Below are positions 1 through 8,358 of a stretch of 64,000 nucleotides of DNA, piece by piece. Each line of letters begins with the position of its first letter. Position 1 is the stretch's first letter. Position numbers and translations under genes: made by a program. The stretch is taken from positions 3,786,501 through 3,850,500 of the forward strand of contig NZ_CP014275.1 in assembly GCF_001578105.1 (NCBI RefSeq), read 5' to 3'. The stretch is from Martelella sp. AD-3. Its GTDB lineage: Bacteria; Pseudomonadota; Alphaproteobacteria; Rhizobiales; Rhizobiaceae. Below the pieces are notes generated by a model. The model was not told where the DNA came from. It did not search any database and was given only the letters and a program-made list of their open reading frames with translations.

Positions 1-1
1 C

Positions 2-586
2 GGGGCGGCCTGCCCCGTGGTGGAAATGTGGGATCATGACGAGCGCCCGATCGACAGCGCGATCGGCTTTTCCAACCGCAGGGCAGGGCAACTGGCAGGG
101 CGCCATTTCGCCGAACGCGGATTTGAAAAGGTCGCCTATGTCGGCGCGATCCTTTCCAGCGATCCTCGCGCGGCAGCGCGTGCCGAAGGATTTACAACGC
201 GGTTCGCCGAAGATGGCAGACACAGCCCCCTGGTCATCACCGCGGCCGGTCGCGATATCGCCGAAGGCGGCATCGCGCTCAGGCAGGCTCTCGAACGGCA
301 GCCCGACACCCGGGCAATCGCCTTCTCCGGCGACATGCTCGCCGTCGGCGCGATGTTCGAGGCGGCGCGCCTGGGGCTTCGCATCCCCGAGGATATGGCC
401 GTTCTGGGCTATGGCGATCTCGATATCGCGGCCTGCACCAACCCGCCGCTGACGACAATCCGCCCACCGCATGAAAAGATCGGCAAGGCCGTGGCGGAGC
501 ATCTTCTGGACCGGATCGGACATGACGACGCGGAGCGGGAGAACCTCGACCTCGGCGTGGAACTGATCGTGCGCGCCACGACCTGA
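2..586 (+). CDS. LacI-family transcriptional regulator, 3' part only
   Basis: The reading frame is open from the window edge, so the N-terminal helix-turn-helix lies outside. What remains, about 194 residues, is the C-terminal half of a periplasmic-binding-protein-like sensor domain. It has the family's AFSGDMLAVGAM and GYGDLDIAAC-type segments followed by TTIRPPHEKIG, the usual LacI/GntR-type ending. It would bind a small effector in the cytoplasm and control DNA binding. It lies 31 bp before a 3-hydroxyacyl-CoA dehydrogenase gene on the same strand and may control it, but no operator can be seen because the upstream DNA is missing. A GTG or ATG inside the visible part is not the true start. 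Confidence 0.85.
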   Translation, partial: GAACPVVEMWDHDERPIDSAIGFSNRRAGQLAGRHFAERGFEKVAYVGAILSSDPRAAARAEGFTTRFAEDGRHSPLVITAAGRDIAEGGIALRQALERQPDTRAIAFSGDMLAVGAMFEAARLGLRIPEDMAVLGYGDLDIAACTNPPLTTIRPPHEKIGKAVAEHLLDRIGHDDAERENLDLGVELIVRATT

Positions 587-617
587 CGAAGGTTGGAGAA
601 AAGGGAGGGGAGGCCCG

Positions 618-1568
618 ATGTCGATAGAAAAAGTTGCCGTGATCGGCGCCGGCACCATGGGCCATGCGCTGGCGCTGGTGCATACGCTGGGCGGATGCCG
701 GGTGATGCTGCATGATGCCTCTGCCGAAGTGCTGGCAGGGGCGCCTGCCCTGATCGCCACGGCCAGCGACACGCTTTGCGAGGCCGGCACGATATCGACG
801 TACGTGGCCGAGGCTGCGCGCAACCGCGTGCTCCGCGCAGACGCGATCGAACAAGCTGTCGCGAATGCCGATCTGATCGTCGAGGCCGTAGTGGAAAAGG
901 CCGAGGTCAAACGCGCCGTTTTCGGGGAGATCGACCGCTTCGCCCCGGCTTCGGCCATCATCGCCTCCAATACCTCCTATCTCGATATCTTTCCCCTGAT
1001 CCCGTCATCACGGCAGGAAAACGCGGCAATCGCGCACTGGTATTCGCCGCCCTATATCGTCGATCTGGTGGATATCGCGCCGGGTCCGTCGACCGCCCCT
1101 CGGATAATCGAGGCATTGCGCGCGCTCTACGCGGGTTTCGGCAAGGCGCCGCTGGTGTTTGACCGGCTGGTGCCCGGCTACATCGCCAACCGGCTGCAGG
1201 CGGCGCTCAATCTGGAATGCCTGCGCATGATCGATGAGGGGTGGGCGAGTGCTGCCGATATCGACTTTTCGATCCGGCACGGACTGGTCGATCGCCTGGC
1301 CCTGCTCGGCCATATGCGCAAGATGGATTACACCGGGCTTGAAATGATCCGCAACGGGCTTGCCGCGCGCACCTATCAGCCGCCGGAAAACACCGGACAC
1401 AGCCCCTCCCTCGCCCGCCTCATCGAAGAGGGACGAACCGGCGTGCGCACCGGCAAGGGTTTCTACGACTATGGCGAAGAACCGGTGGAAGAACTGCTGC
1501 GAAGGCGCGATCTCGGCTTGCTGCGGCTGAAGGCAATGATTTCAGGGATCACGGGAGGACAGGAATGA
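618..1568 (+). CDS. 3-hydroxyacyl-CoA dehydrogenase family protein
   Basis: This 316-residue protein begins with a Rossmann nucleotide-binding motif, GAGTMG, near residue 11. It has the family's later IASNTSYLDIF segment (about residues 113-123) and a C-terminal helical domain ending GKGFYDYGEE. It probably oxidises the 3-hydroxyl group of an acyl-CoA or a related hydroxy acid with NAD+. The length suits a stand-alone dehydrogenase (HadH, or lambda-crystallin and carnitine-dehydrogenase relatives), not a FadB fusion. A strong Shine-Dalgarno, AAGGGAGGGGAGG, precedes the ATG. Its stop overlaps the start of the next gene by 4 bp (ATGA), so the two are translationally coupled. The exact substrate cannot be read from sequence. 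Confidence 0.88.
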   Translation: MSIEKVAVIGAGTMGHALALVHTLGGCRVMLHDASAEVLAGAPALIATASDTLCEAGTISTYVAEAARNRVLRADAIEQAVANADLIVEAVVEKAEVKRAVFGEIDRFAPASAIIASNTSYLDIFPLIPSSRQENAAIAHWYSPPYIVDLVDIAPGPSTAPRIIEALRALYAGFGKAPLVFDRLVPGYIANRLQAALNLECLRMIDEGWASAADIDFSIRHGLVDRLALLGHMRKMDYTGLEMIRNGLAARTYQPPENTGHSPSLARLIEEGRTGVRTGKGFYDYGEEPVEELLRRRDLGLLRLKAMISGITGGQE

Positions 1569-2326
1569 TCAAGGCCGATCTCAAGGGAAAACGCGCGCTG
1601 GTGACGGGCGGCGCCTCGGGCATCGGGCTGGCAACGGTGACGATGCTGGCCGAAATGGGCGCAAAGGTTGCAATCAACCATCTGGAAGGTGACCCGGCGG
1701 GCCCGGAGAAGGTCGCCGAGTTGCAGGCGCAGGGGCTGGACGTGGTCGCGGCGCCCGGCAATATCTCGATCCCCGGCAATGCCGAAGCCATGGTCGAAAC
1801 CGCCATTGAGACCATGGGCGGGCTCGACTATCTCGTCAACAATGCCGGCACATCCGGCACCAGGGACAAGATTCCGCCCTCCGATCTGGACAGGATGACG
1901 GAGGATTTCTGGCAGCTCTTGCTCGGCACAAACCTGATCGGCCCGTTCCGCTGCGCCCATGCCGCCGCGCCCGCTCTGAAGCAGAGCCGCGGCGCGATCG
2001 TCAACATGGCGTCGATCGCCGGCATCGGCCAGCAGGGCAGTTCCATCGCCTATGCCGCCAGCAAGTCCGGACTGGTCAGCCTGACCCGGAGCCTTGCGCG
2101 CGGCCTTGCGCCGGAGGTGCGGGTCAACGCGGTCGCCCCCGGCCAGACCCGCACCCCCTGGACCGACGACTGGCCGGAGGAGCGCAAGCAATGGGCCCGC
2201 GATCTCGCCGTCTTGAAGCGCCGCTCGGAGCCGGAAGATATCGCCGAAGCCGTACTCTATCTCTGCGCCGGGGCCAGCATGGTGACCGGTCATGTTCTGG
2301 TGGTCGATGGCGGCATGACGCTGTAG
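1565..2326 (+). CDS. SDR-family NAD(P)-dependent oxidoreductase
   Basis: This is a 253-residue classical short-chain dehydrogenase. It has the cofactor motif TGGASGIG near residue 15, NNAG near residue 91, the catalytic Ser in NMASIAGIG, the YAASK catalytic Tyr/Lys pair near residue 159, and the usual end GHVLVVDGGMTL. It overlaps the upstream 3-hydroxyacyl-CoA dehydrogenase by ATGA, so both probably act on one hydroxy or keto intermediate. FabG-like 3-ketoacyl reductase activity and a specific secondary-alcohol dehydrogenase are both possible. A long palindrome lies just after the stop. Confidence 0.88.
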   Translation: MIKADLKGKRALVTGGASGIGLATVTMLAEMGAKVAINHLEGDPAGPEKVAELQAQGLDVVAAPGNISIPGNAEAMVETAIETMGGLDYLVNNAGTSGTRDKIPPSDLDRMTEDFWQLLLGTNLIGPFRCAHAAAPALKQSRGAIVNMASIAGIGQQGSSIAYAASKSGLVSLTRSLARGLAPEVRVNAVAPGQTRTPWTDDWPEERKQWARDLAVLKRRSEPEDIAEAVLYLCAGASMVTGHVLVVDGGMTL

Positions 2327-2332
2327 CGAAAA

Positions 2333-2360
2333 CGCGGTCAGGCGATATCGCCTGACCGCG
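2333..2360. terminator. 28-bp perfect palindrome between convergent genes
   Basis: CGCGGTCAGGCGAT is followed directly by its reverse complement, giving a perfect 28-bp palindrome 6 bp after the SDR stop and 36 bp from the convergent acyl-CoA dehydrogenase stop. In RNA from either strand it would form a GC-rich hairpin. There is no T-run, so it is either a bidirectional terminator of the weak type or an mRNA-stabilising structure. Confidence 0.6.
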
Positions 2361-2396
2361 GAACGCGCCGCAACCGCTTATACCGAGGACAAATGA

Positions 2397-3482
2397 TTAG
2401 GCCGCCTTGGCAAAGCGCTTGAGATGCGCCGCCCTGCTTCCGCCGGTCTGGGTGAGGACCAGAAGGCGCTTGACCATGTGGCCGACGGCAAGCTCGTCGG
2501 AAACGCCCATGCCGCCGTGAAGCTGGACGGCATCGCGGAGCACCGCGCGGGCCGCATCCGAAATCTTCACCCGCGCGGCCGAGACCAGTCTGGCGCGGAA
2601 CGCGGCGTCTTCGCTTTCCATCGCCTCGGCGGCCAGCAGAACCATGGAGCGGGCCTCCTCGCAGGCGATGAACATGTCGGCCATCTTGTGCTGCACCACC
2701 TGGAACTTGCCGATCGGGCGACCGAACTGCTCGCGCATCTGGACATAGTCCAGCGTTGCCGTGTGCAGGGCGTCGATCACGCCTGAGGTTTCGGCAAGCA
2801 CACCTAAAAGCGCAAGATCGGCGCCAAACTCCAATGCCGCGTCGCAGCCGGAGATCGCCTCGGCCGCCGGCAGCGTCACATCGTCAAGAAACACCTGCGC
2901 GGCGGCCTGGCCATCGACAAGCCGGCATGGCGTCACCGCCACGTCTGCGGCAGCAACGCGCGCCAGAAGGCGCGATCCGTCCAGTTCCGCAACGACCCAG
3001 AAGGCGTCTGCGGCGGCGGCTCCGATCACGGCGGGAGAAGTGCCGGAAAGGACAAGGCGATCGCCCTCCCGCCGTGCCGGAACCGGTGCGCCATCCCGCC
3101 CCGCGACGACGACCTCGATCGTCTCGCCGGCAAGAAGCGGCGCAAGTCTTTCGGCCGCGTCACCGGGCGAAAGCGCGCGGGCCAGCATGGCGGCGCAGCC
3201 GAGGCTGACGGCGCCGACGGGCTCCAGGACCAGGCCTGCGCCCAGCACCTCCATCATCGGCACGATCTGCGCCGGCGTCAGGCCCAGGCCGCCGGCTTCC
3301 TCCGGCACGCAGGCCGCGAGCCAGCCGAGCTCGGCCATTTCGGCCCAGTGCCGCGGCACATCGCCCGGCGCGGCCGAAAGGGCCTTTGCCCTCTGCTCCA
3401 GCGCGTAATTGTCGGCAACGAAGCGCTCCGCCGTATCCTTCAGCAGCAGCGCCTCTTCCGTCGGAAGTTCAAAACGTATCAT
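2397..3482 (-). CDS. acyl-CoA dehydrogenase, probable non-catalytic partner subunit
   Basis: This 361-residue protein has the acyl-CoA dehydrogenase fold: an N-terminal helical domain, a middle beta domain, and a C-terminal helical domain with REQFGRPIGKFQVVQHKMAD and LHGGMGVSDEL. It is slightly short for the family (about 380). At the two positions where the catalytic Glu is usual, it lacks it: the C-terminal YEGT-type loop reads TGGSRAAH, and the isovaleryl-CoA-dehydrogenase-type position reads GADLALLG. It sits 12 bp after the other acyl-CoA dehydrogenase gene in one operon. The pair therefore looks like the alpha2-beta2 FadE enzymes known from steroid and branched-acid degradation, with this one as partner subunit. 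That assignment is inference. Confidence 0.85.
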   Translation of the reverse strand: MIRFELPTEEALLLKDTAERFVADNYALEQRAKALSAAPGDVPRHWAEMAELGWLAACVPEEAGGLGLTPAQIVPMMEVLGAGLVLEPVGAVSLGCAAMLARALSPGDAAERLAPLLAGETIEVVVAGRDGAPVPARREGDRLVLSGTSPAVIGAAAADAFWVVAELDGSRLLARVAAADVAVTPCRLVDGQAAAQVFLDDVTLPAAEAISGCDAALEFGADLALLGVLAETSGVIDALHTATLDYVQMREQFGRPIGKFQVVQHKMADMFIACEEARSMVLLAAEAMESEDAAFRARLVSAARVKISDAARAVLRDAVQLHGGMGVSDELAVGHMVKRLLVLTQTGGSRAAHLKRFAKAA

Positions 3483-3494
3483 GCGGCATCTCCC

Positions 3495-4652
3495 TCAAAG
3501 TCCCAGGACCTGGTCAGCCAGGATGCTGCGCTGAATTTCGTTGCTGCCGCCATAGATCGACAGTTTTCGCCAGTTCAGGAACTGATAGGCGACATTGGCG
3601 AACAGGGCGTCGGCACAGTCGCCAGCGCTTTCCGGCAGTGCGGCGGGGCCGGCGATATCCAGCATCAGTTCGGTCAACCCCTGCTGCACTTCGGTTCCCC
3701 TCACCTTCAGAAGCGAGGTTTCCGCGCCCAGCGTGCGGCCCGCCTCGGCAGCGGCCAGAAGGCGCAGCGTGGTGGCCTCGATCGCCATGATATCGATCTC
3801 GAAGGAGGCAAGCCTTGCGGAAATCTCCGGATCGTCGCTGAGGCCGACAGCGTCTGCCATCTCCCGCACGCGCGAAAGAAGATGTTTCGAACGCCCGACG
3901 CCGCCGATGCCCAGCCGTTCGTGCTCAAGCAACGCCTTGGCATAGGTCCAGCCCTTGTTGATCTCGCCGACGACCAGATCGTCGGGCACGAAGACATTGT
4001 CGAGGAAGATTTCGTTGACCTCTTCGGTCCCGTCCATCAGTCTGATCGGGCGACGCGATACGCCGGTTGCCGCCATGTCGATCAGCATCATCGAAATGCC
4101 CTGCTGCTTCTTGACCTCGGGATCGGTGCGCACGAGGCAGAAGATCCAGTTGGCATATTGCGCATAGGTCGTCCACGTCTTGGAGCCGGAAACCAGCCAG
4201 CCGCCGTCAGTCCTGACGGCGCGGGTGCGCAGCGAGGCGAGATCGGAACCGGCCCCCGGCTCGCTGAAGCCCTGACACCACCAGTCCTCGCACGACAGGA
4301 TGCGGGGCAGGAAACGCTGCTGCTGCTCGGCGCTGCCGAAGCGGATCAGGATCGGGCCGATCATCTTCAGCCCGAAACCCGGCAGCGGCGGCGTGTTAAG
4401 CCGGAACATCTCTTCATCGGCAATCAGCCGCTGCCGCGCCGTCCAGCCGGGACCGCCATGTTCTGCCGGCCAACCCGGAGCCACCCAGCCCTTGCGGTGC
4501 ATGCTCTCGTGCCAGCGCACGAAATCCTCGCGCGCAAGCGGGCTGCCGCGCGATACCTTGGCCTTGGTCGAGGGATCGAGTTCGGCCGCGACGAAAGCGC
4601 GGATCTCGGCGCGAAACGCGCTGTCCTCGGGTGCGTTGAGAAGATCGGTCAC
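3495..4652 (-). CDS. acyl-CoA dehydrogenase, probable catalytic subunit
   Basis: This 385-residue FAD enzyme would put a 2,3-double bond into an acyl-CoA and pass electrons to ETF (etfBA lies at 27.7 kb). It has the flavin-contact segment GFSEPGAGSDLASL (about residues 128-141), GSKTWTT, and the C-terminal GGSNEIQRSIL. The common C-terminal catalytic Glu is replaced by Gly (YGGS instead of YEGT). However, HERLGIGG at about residues 244-251 puts Glu245 where isovaleryl-CoA dehydrogenase keeps its base. Its start overlaps the stop of the upstream synthetase gene by 4 bp. Substrates are likely branched or cyclic rather than plain fatty acyl-CoA, by analogy with other Glu-shifted pairs. Confidence 0.88.
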   Translation of the reverse strand: MTDLLNAPEDSAFRAEIRAFVAAELDPSTKAKVSRGSPLAREDFVRWHESMHRKGWVAPGWPAEHGGPGWTARQRLIADEEMFRLNTPPLPGFGLKMIGPILIRFGSAEQQQRFLPRILSCEDWWCQGFSEPGAGSDLASLRTRAVRTDGGWLVSGSKTWTTYAQYANWIFCLVRTDPEVKKQQGISMMLIDMAATGVSRRPIRLMDGTEEVNEIFLDNVFVPDDLVVGEINKGWTYAKALLEHERLGIGGVGRSKHLLSRVREMADAVGLSDDPEISARLASFEIDIMAIEATTLRLLAAAEAGRTLGAETSLLKVRGTEVQQGLTELMLDIAGPAALPESAGDCADALFANVAYQFLNWRKLSIYGGSNEIQRSILADQVLGL

Positions 4653-6838
4653 GCCTCATCCTCCGGTTTGACAATCAGCGCATCGACGGCAACGCAGCCC
4701 TCGCCTTCGGGCAGGACGAGAACCGGGTTGATATCGATGCTTTCAATGGCGTCCTGGTGGGCGACAGACAGGGCGGAAAGCCGCATGATCGCGTCCTCCA
4801 GCGCCGCGCGATCGGCTACAGGGGACCCGCGATAACCGGCAAGCAGCCGGCCAAGACGGGTTTCGTCGATCATCTCGGCAACGTCAGCGCGGGCAAGCGG
4901 GGCGCGGCGCAGCGCCACATCGTTCAGCAGTTCGGTCATCACCCCGCCGACGCCGACGAGGATCATGGGCCCGAAATCGGGATCGTTCTGCATGCCGAGA
5001 ATAACCTCGACGCCGCCGCCGATCATTTTCTGCACCAGGCATGGGGCCGGCTTGCCGTTCAGCGTGTGGCCGGCAAGCTTTTCGGCAAGGTCGGCATAGG
5101 CACGGCGCACGGCATCACCATCGCCGAGCTTCAGGTGCACCAGCCCGGCATCGCTCTTGTGTTCCATGCCGTCGGCCAGCCCCTTGAGCACGACCGGATA
5201 GCCGATCGCCTCGGCGGCGCGCAGCGCTTCCGCCTCGCTCCCCGCCAGGATGTCGCCGACCATCGGCAGGCCGTAGGCAAGAAGCGCCTGCTTGGCGACA
5301 TCCTCGGCCATCGTCCGCCCGCCGCCGGCAAGCAAGGCGTCGACGCGCGCGCCTGCATCCGCAGGAATTTGCGGTCCCACGCCTTCATCTGCCGGGCGTT
5401 TCGCGCGCTTGTGATAATCGACAAACCGTTTCAGCGCCTTCAGCATTGGCTGGCTGCCGCGATAGATCGGCAGCCTTCCGTCGCGGGCAAGCTGTTCGTA
5501 GCCCGCTTCCACCACCTTGCCGCCGTCATAGACGACGATGACCGGCTTCTCCGCCGTCTCGCTCAGTTCCAGCACCGGGCCGATCAACCGGCCGCGCCAG
5601 TTCTCTCGCACCTGATGGATAAACACGACGAGAATATCCGTATTCTCATCCTCGAGGGCGATCTTCAGGCTCTGGCCCCAGCGTTCGGGGTGATTGTTGA
5701 CATTGCCCGAGAGGTCAAGCGGATTGACCGGCGGGGTGAAATCGAGAAGCGGGCGCAGGCCCTCGACGGTCTTTTCGGTAAAATCCGCCATCGGCAGGTC
5801 GAGCGCCTCGCACTGGTCCGCCATGACCCCGCTCCAGCCGCCGGAAAAGGTCACCACGGCGATGCGCTCGCCGCGCGGCGGCGGGCATTTTTCGAAGAGC
5901 GCCGCCGCCTCCGCCAGTTCCATCGGGTCATCGACGGAAACGACATTGTTCTGGCGAAACACGGCCTCATAGGTGCGAAACGCGCCGGCCATCTTGCCGG
6001 TATGGGCAAGGGCCGTGCGCGCGGCGCGCTTGCTGCGGCCAAGCTTCAGCACGATCAGCGGCTTGTCGACGGCTTGCGCCTTCCTTGCCAGCTCTAGAAA
6101 ACGCGATGGCGTGCGCAACCCTTCGAGAGTCATGCAGACCGAGGCAATTTCCGGATCATCGAGCGCCCAGCTCGCATAGTCCGTCGCCTCGACATTGAGC
6201 TCATTGCCGGTGGAGACGAGATAGCGCATGCGCACGCCCTGGTCATGGGCGCGCGCCAGAAGCACCATCAAAAGCTGACCGCTCTGGGAAATCAGCGCCG
6301 TGCGGCCGGCTGACATATCCTCGGGAAAGGTCGCCGCCGTCAGCCCCATGAAGCCGCTTTCGAGATTGGCAAGGCCAAGGCAGTTCGGCCCGCAGATGGC
6401 GATACGGTTGCGGTTGGCGATCTCGCGCAGGGTCTCTTCCATGGCGCGCCCCTCCTCGCCGGTCTCCGAAAAGCCCGATGCGAGAATGACGGCGCCGCGC
6501 ACGCCCTTCCTGCCGCAATCCTCCAGAATGGCCGGCAGCAGCTTCTGCGGCACGAAGATGAGGACGGCATCGACAGGCTCGGGGATGGCCGAGACGGACG
6601 GATAGCATTTGAGATCGTTCAGCGTGTCATATTTGGGATTGACCGGGAAGATGCGCCCCGCAAAGCCGAGCCGGCGCAGCACCGGGACCGCCATGCCGCT
6701 CCAGCCGTCACTCCTGTTGCTCGCGCCGACAACGGCGACGCTTTTCGGGTTCATCAGCCCCGAGAGCTGAGCGAAGATGCCCTCGCCTGCCGCGGCCTCC
6801 TGACCGGCCTCCGAACCGGACGCAGCATTGTTAAACAT
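4649..6838 (-). CDS. NDP-forming acyl-CoA synthetase (acetate--CoA ligase family)
   Basis: This 729-residue protein has the order found in fused ADP/GDP-forming acyl-CoA synthetases. An N-terminal CoA-binding Rossmann domain starts about residue 30 (SVAVVGASNRSDGWSG). Next come succinyl-CoA-ligase-like flavodoxin domains (GPNCLGLAN, ISQSGQL), and a C-terminal ATP-grasp domain begins near residue 500 (GYPVVLKGLADGMEHKSDAG). It would activate a free carboxylic acid to its CoA thioester reversibly. It is the first gene of the operon that continues with two acyl-CoA dehydrogenases, so it probably starts the pathway. A Shine-Dalgarno (GGGAGG) precedes the ATG, and a promoter with an IclR-type operator lies upstream. 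The substrate is unknown. Confidence 0.87.
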   Translation of the reverse strand: MFNNAASGSEAGQEAAAGEGIFAQLSGLMNPKSVAVVGASNRSDGWSGMAVPVLRRLGFAGRIFPVNPKYDTLNDLKCYPSVSAIPEPVDAVLIFVPQKLLPAILEDCGRKGVRGAVILASGFSETGEEGRAMEETLREIANRNRIAICGPNCLGLANLESGFMGLTAATFPEDMSAGRTALISQSGQLLMVLLARAHDQGVRMRYLVSTGNELNVEATDYASWALDDPEIASVCMTLEGLRTPSRFLELARKAQAVDKPLIVLKLGRSKRAARTALAHTGKMAGAFRTYEAVFRQNNVVSVDDPMELAEAAALFEKCPPPRGERIAVVTFSGGWSGVMADQCEALDLPMADFTEKTVEGLRPLLDFTPPVNPLDLSGNVNNHPERWGQSLKIALEDENTDILVVFIHQVRENWRGRLIGPVLELSETAEKPVIVVYDGGKVVEAGYEQLARDGRLPIYRGSQPMLKALKRFVDYHKRAKRPADEGVGPQIPADAGARVDALLAGGGRTMAEDVAKQALLAYGLPMVGDILAGSEAEALRAAEAIGYPVVLKGLADGMEHKSDAGLVHLKLGDGDAVRRAYADLAEKLAGHTLNGKPAPCLVQKMIGGGVEVILGMQNDPDFGPMILVGVGGVMTELLNDVALRRAPLARADVAEMIDETRLGRLLAGYRGSPVADRAALEDAIMRLSALSVAHQDAIESIDINPVLVLPEGEGCVAVDALIVKPEDEA

Positions 6839-6867
6839 ACCATTCCTCCCTTGGTCTCCCCGGCCGG

Positions 6868-6896
6868 ACTATTCCCGAAACGCTTCCAAGGGTCAA
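6868..6896 (-). promoter_or_regulatory. predicted promoter of the acyl-CoA synthetase operon
   Basis: Read on the minus strand, TTGACC (6896-6891) is followed after 17 bp by AATAGT (6873-6868), a good fit to a housekeeping sigma-70-type promoter, about 30 bp before the start codon. The shared palindromic operator lies 20 bp upstream of the -35 box, a place that would suit activation. Confidence 0.45.
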
Positions 6897-6915
6897 CATG
6901 TTTTTTGGAACATAT

Positions 6916-6930
6916 GTCTGCAATGCAGAC
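6916..6930. promoter_or_regulatory. putative IclR operator, copy 1
   Basis: GTCTGCAATGCAGAC is a perfect palindrome around one central base. It lies between the iclR stop and the acyl-CoA synthetase start. A near-identical site (GCCTGCATTGCAGAC at 7869-7883) lies before the DUF35-thiolase operon on the other side of iclR. The shared core is ATATGYCTGCAWTGCAGAC. The length and symmetry fit IclR-family operators. The assignment to the neighbouring IclR protein is inference. Confidence 0.65.
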
Positions 6931-6942
6931 ACTCATAAATAT

Positions 6943-7746
6943 CTACTCGGAATAACGCCGCCGCAAGCGCCCCTCGATGACACGCGCCGAATTCATCAGT
7001 GCCGCAGCGTAATCGGCACCCACCTTCTCGGGCGTGAGCGCGGATGAAAGCCCGGAAATCGACAGGAGAAGCGGATCGCCATCCTCGGCAAAACGGATCG
7101 TCGTGGCAGCCGCATTCAGCTCCGGCCACCAGCAGCCGAACGAGGTCACATAGCCCTCGGATCGATACCGTTCCACCTCGGTAGCCAGAAGCGGCGCCTG
7201 CGCATCATAAAGCGCAGGGTCGGCCACCTTTAGCTGCCGTAGCATCGCCGCGCGGCGCGGCTCGGACAGCGCGGAAAGATAGGCCCTTCCGATTGCGGTC
7301 TGCAGCACCGGCACCAGAGCGCCGACATCCAGATTGAGCACGATCGCCTCTGGCCGCCGGGCCAGATCGAGATAGCGAATGCCGCCATCGCTCGCCACGC
7401 CAAGGGCAACGGAGAAGGGCCCAAGCTCGGAAAGCGCCTCCATCGACGGCCGCGCCAGTTCGTTGATGCCGGTGCTGACCAGCGCGGCCCGGCTGAGTTC
7501 GATAACGCGCGGCGCCAGGCTGTAGCCGGAGGAGCGCGCATGATGGACGAGATAGCCCAGCCTGTGCAGCGTATGCGTAAACCGGGCGACCGTGGAGCGC
7601 GGCAGGCCAGTCCGCTCGGCAAGCGCCTGATTGGTGAGCGCCCGGTCATCCGGCCGATAGGCCGTAATGACCCGCAGGCCGCGCTGCAGCGACGTCACGA
7701 AATGGCGGTCGCCGGCATTCTCATCCTCGGCATCGAACTCGGTCAT
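6943..7746 (-). CDS. IclR-family transcriptional regulator
   Basis: This 267-residue protein has an N-terminal winged helix-turn-helix (TNQALAERTGLPRSTVARFTHTL split across about residues 38-62, wing GYLVHH). A C-terminal IclR effector domain (about 95-260) follows, with GVASDGGIRYLDLAR and the LLSISGLSSALTPEKVG ending. The family dimerises or tetramerises and binds small aromatic or carboxylic metabolites, acting as repressor or activator. The gene lies between two catabolic operons that share a 15-bp palindrome, so it is the probable local regulator of the acyl-CoA pathway. A Shine-Dalgarno-like GGAGCGGGG precedes the ATG. Confidence 0.9.
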   Translation of the reverse strand: MTEFDAEDENAGDRHFVTSLQRGLRVITAYRPDDRALTNQALAERTGLPRSTVARFTHTLHRLGYLVHHARSSGYSLAPRVIELSRAALVSTGINELARPSMEALSELGPFSVALGVASDGGIRYLDLARRPEAIVLNLDVGALVPVLQTAIGRAYLSALSEPRRAAMLRQLKVADPALYDAQAPLLATEVERYRSEGYVTSFGCWWPELNAAATTIRFAEDGDPLLLSISGLSSALTPEKVGADYAAALMNSARVIEGRLRRRYSE

Positions 7747-7824
7747 CCCCGCTCCTTTTCAATATAACCAGAGAAGCTCTAGGCCCGAACCCACCCTCAT
7801 GCAAGCCGCCGGACGCTCCTCGTC

Positions 7825-7853
7825 TTGCCAGAAGGGCCAAAGCTTGCTAACTA
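7825..7853 (+). promoter_or_regulatory. possible promoter of the DUF35-thiolase operon
   Basis: TTGCCA (7825-7830) is followed after 17 bp by TAACTA (7848-7853), which runs into TATAAT (7852-7857) in an AT-rich stretch. The putative IclR operator lies about 15 bp downstream, over the expected early transcribed region, which would suit repression. Confidence 0.35.
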
Positions 7854-7868
7854 TAATTTAAAATATAT

Positions 7869-7883
7869 GCCTGCATTGCAGAC
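7869..7883. promoter_or_regulatory. putative IclR operator, copy 2
   Basis: GCCTGCATTGCAGAC matches the perfect palindrome at 6916-6930 at 13 of 15 positions read in the same direction, with the central base and one arm base changed. Flanking bases ATATG are also shared. It sits 67 bp before the DUF35 gene start. Confidence 0.65.
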
Positions 7884-7950
7884 GATACTGCATTTTTCCG
7901 AAACGGGGAAGAGCGTATCGCGGCAGGCGCGCATTCAGGGAGGAAAAGCG

Positions 7951-8358
7951 ATGACGGCTCAATTGCCGGCTTCAGGGCCGGATCTCGAATTTCAGACCCA
8001 TGTCGAGGATGGCCGGCTCTGGCTTCAGACATGCGAGGACTGCGACACGGCGATCTTCATGCCCCGCATCATCTGCCCCCATTGCGGTTCGCTCAGGCTG
8101 GCCTGGCATCCCGCCTCGGGGCTTGGAACCGTCTACTCCCGAACGGTCCTCTACGGCCGCCCGAAGCCCGGCGATACCCGCCCCACGCGCCATGCGCTCG
8201 TCCTTGTGGACCTGGACGAAGGCCCGCGCATGATGAGCCGCCTGCCCGATACGGATCCCGATGACATTGCTATCGGCCTGCGGGTGAAGGCGCGCGTCGA
8301 AGGCGAAGCCGGCGCCCATGTCATCGTTTTCGACCCCGCCGGGGAGGCAAACGCATGA
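7951..8358 (+). CDS. Zn-ribbon/OB-fold DUF35 protein, partner of a thiolase-like enzyme
   Basis: This 135-residue protein has an N-terminal rubredoxin-like zinc ribbon (CEDC at about residues 29-32, CPHC at about 45-48) and a C-terminal OB-fold (GTVYSRTVLYGRP onward). DUF35 proteins bind acyl-CoA and pair with thiolase-fold enzymes. The start is set at 7951 because GGGAGGAAAAGCG lies just before it; an earlier in-frame ATG at 7825 has no ribosome site and would cover the promoter. The stop overlaps the next start by ATGA. The tight coupling to a thiolase-like gene supports a two-subunit enzyme like Ltp2-ChsH2. Confidence 0.87.
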   Translation: MTAQLPASGPDLEFQTHVEDGRLWLQTCEDCDTAIFMPRIICPHCGSLRLAWHPASGLGTVYSRTVLYGRPKPGDTRPTRHALVLVDLDEGPRMMSRLPDTDPDDIAIGLRVKARVEGEAGAHVIVFDPAGEANA

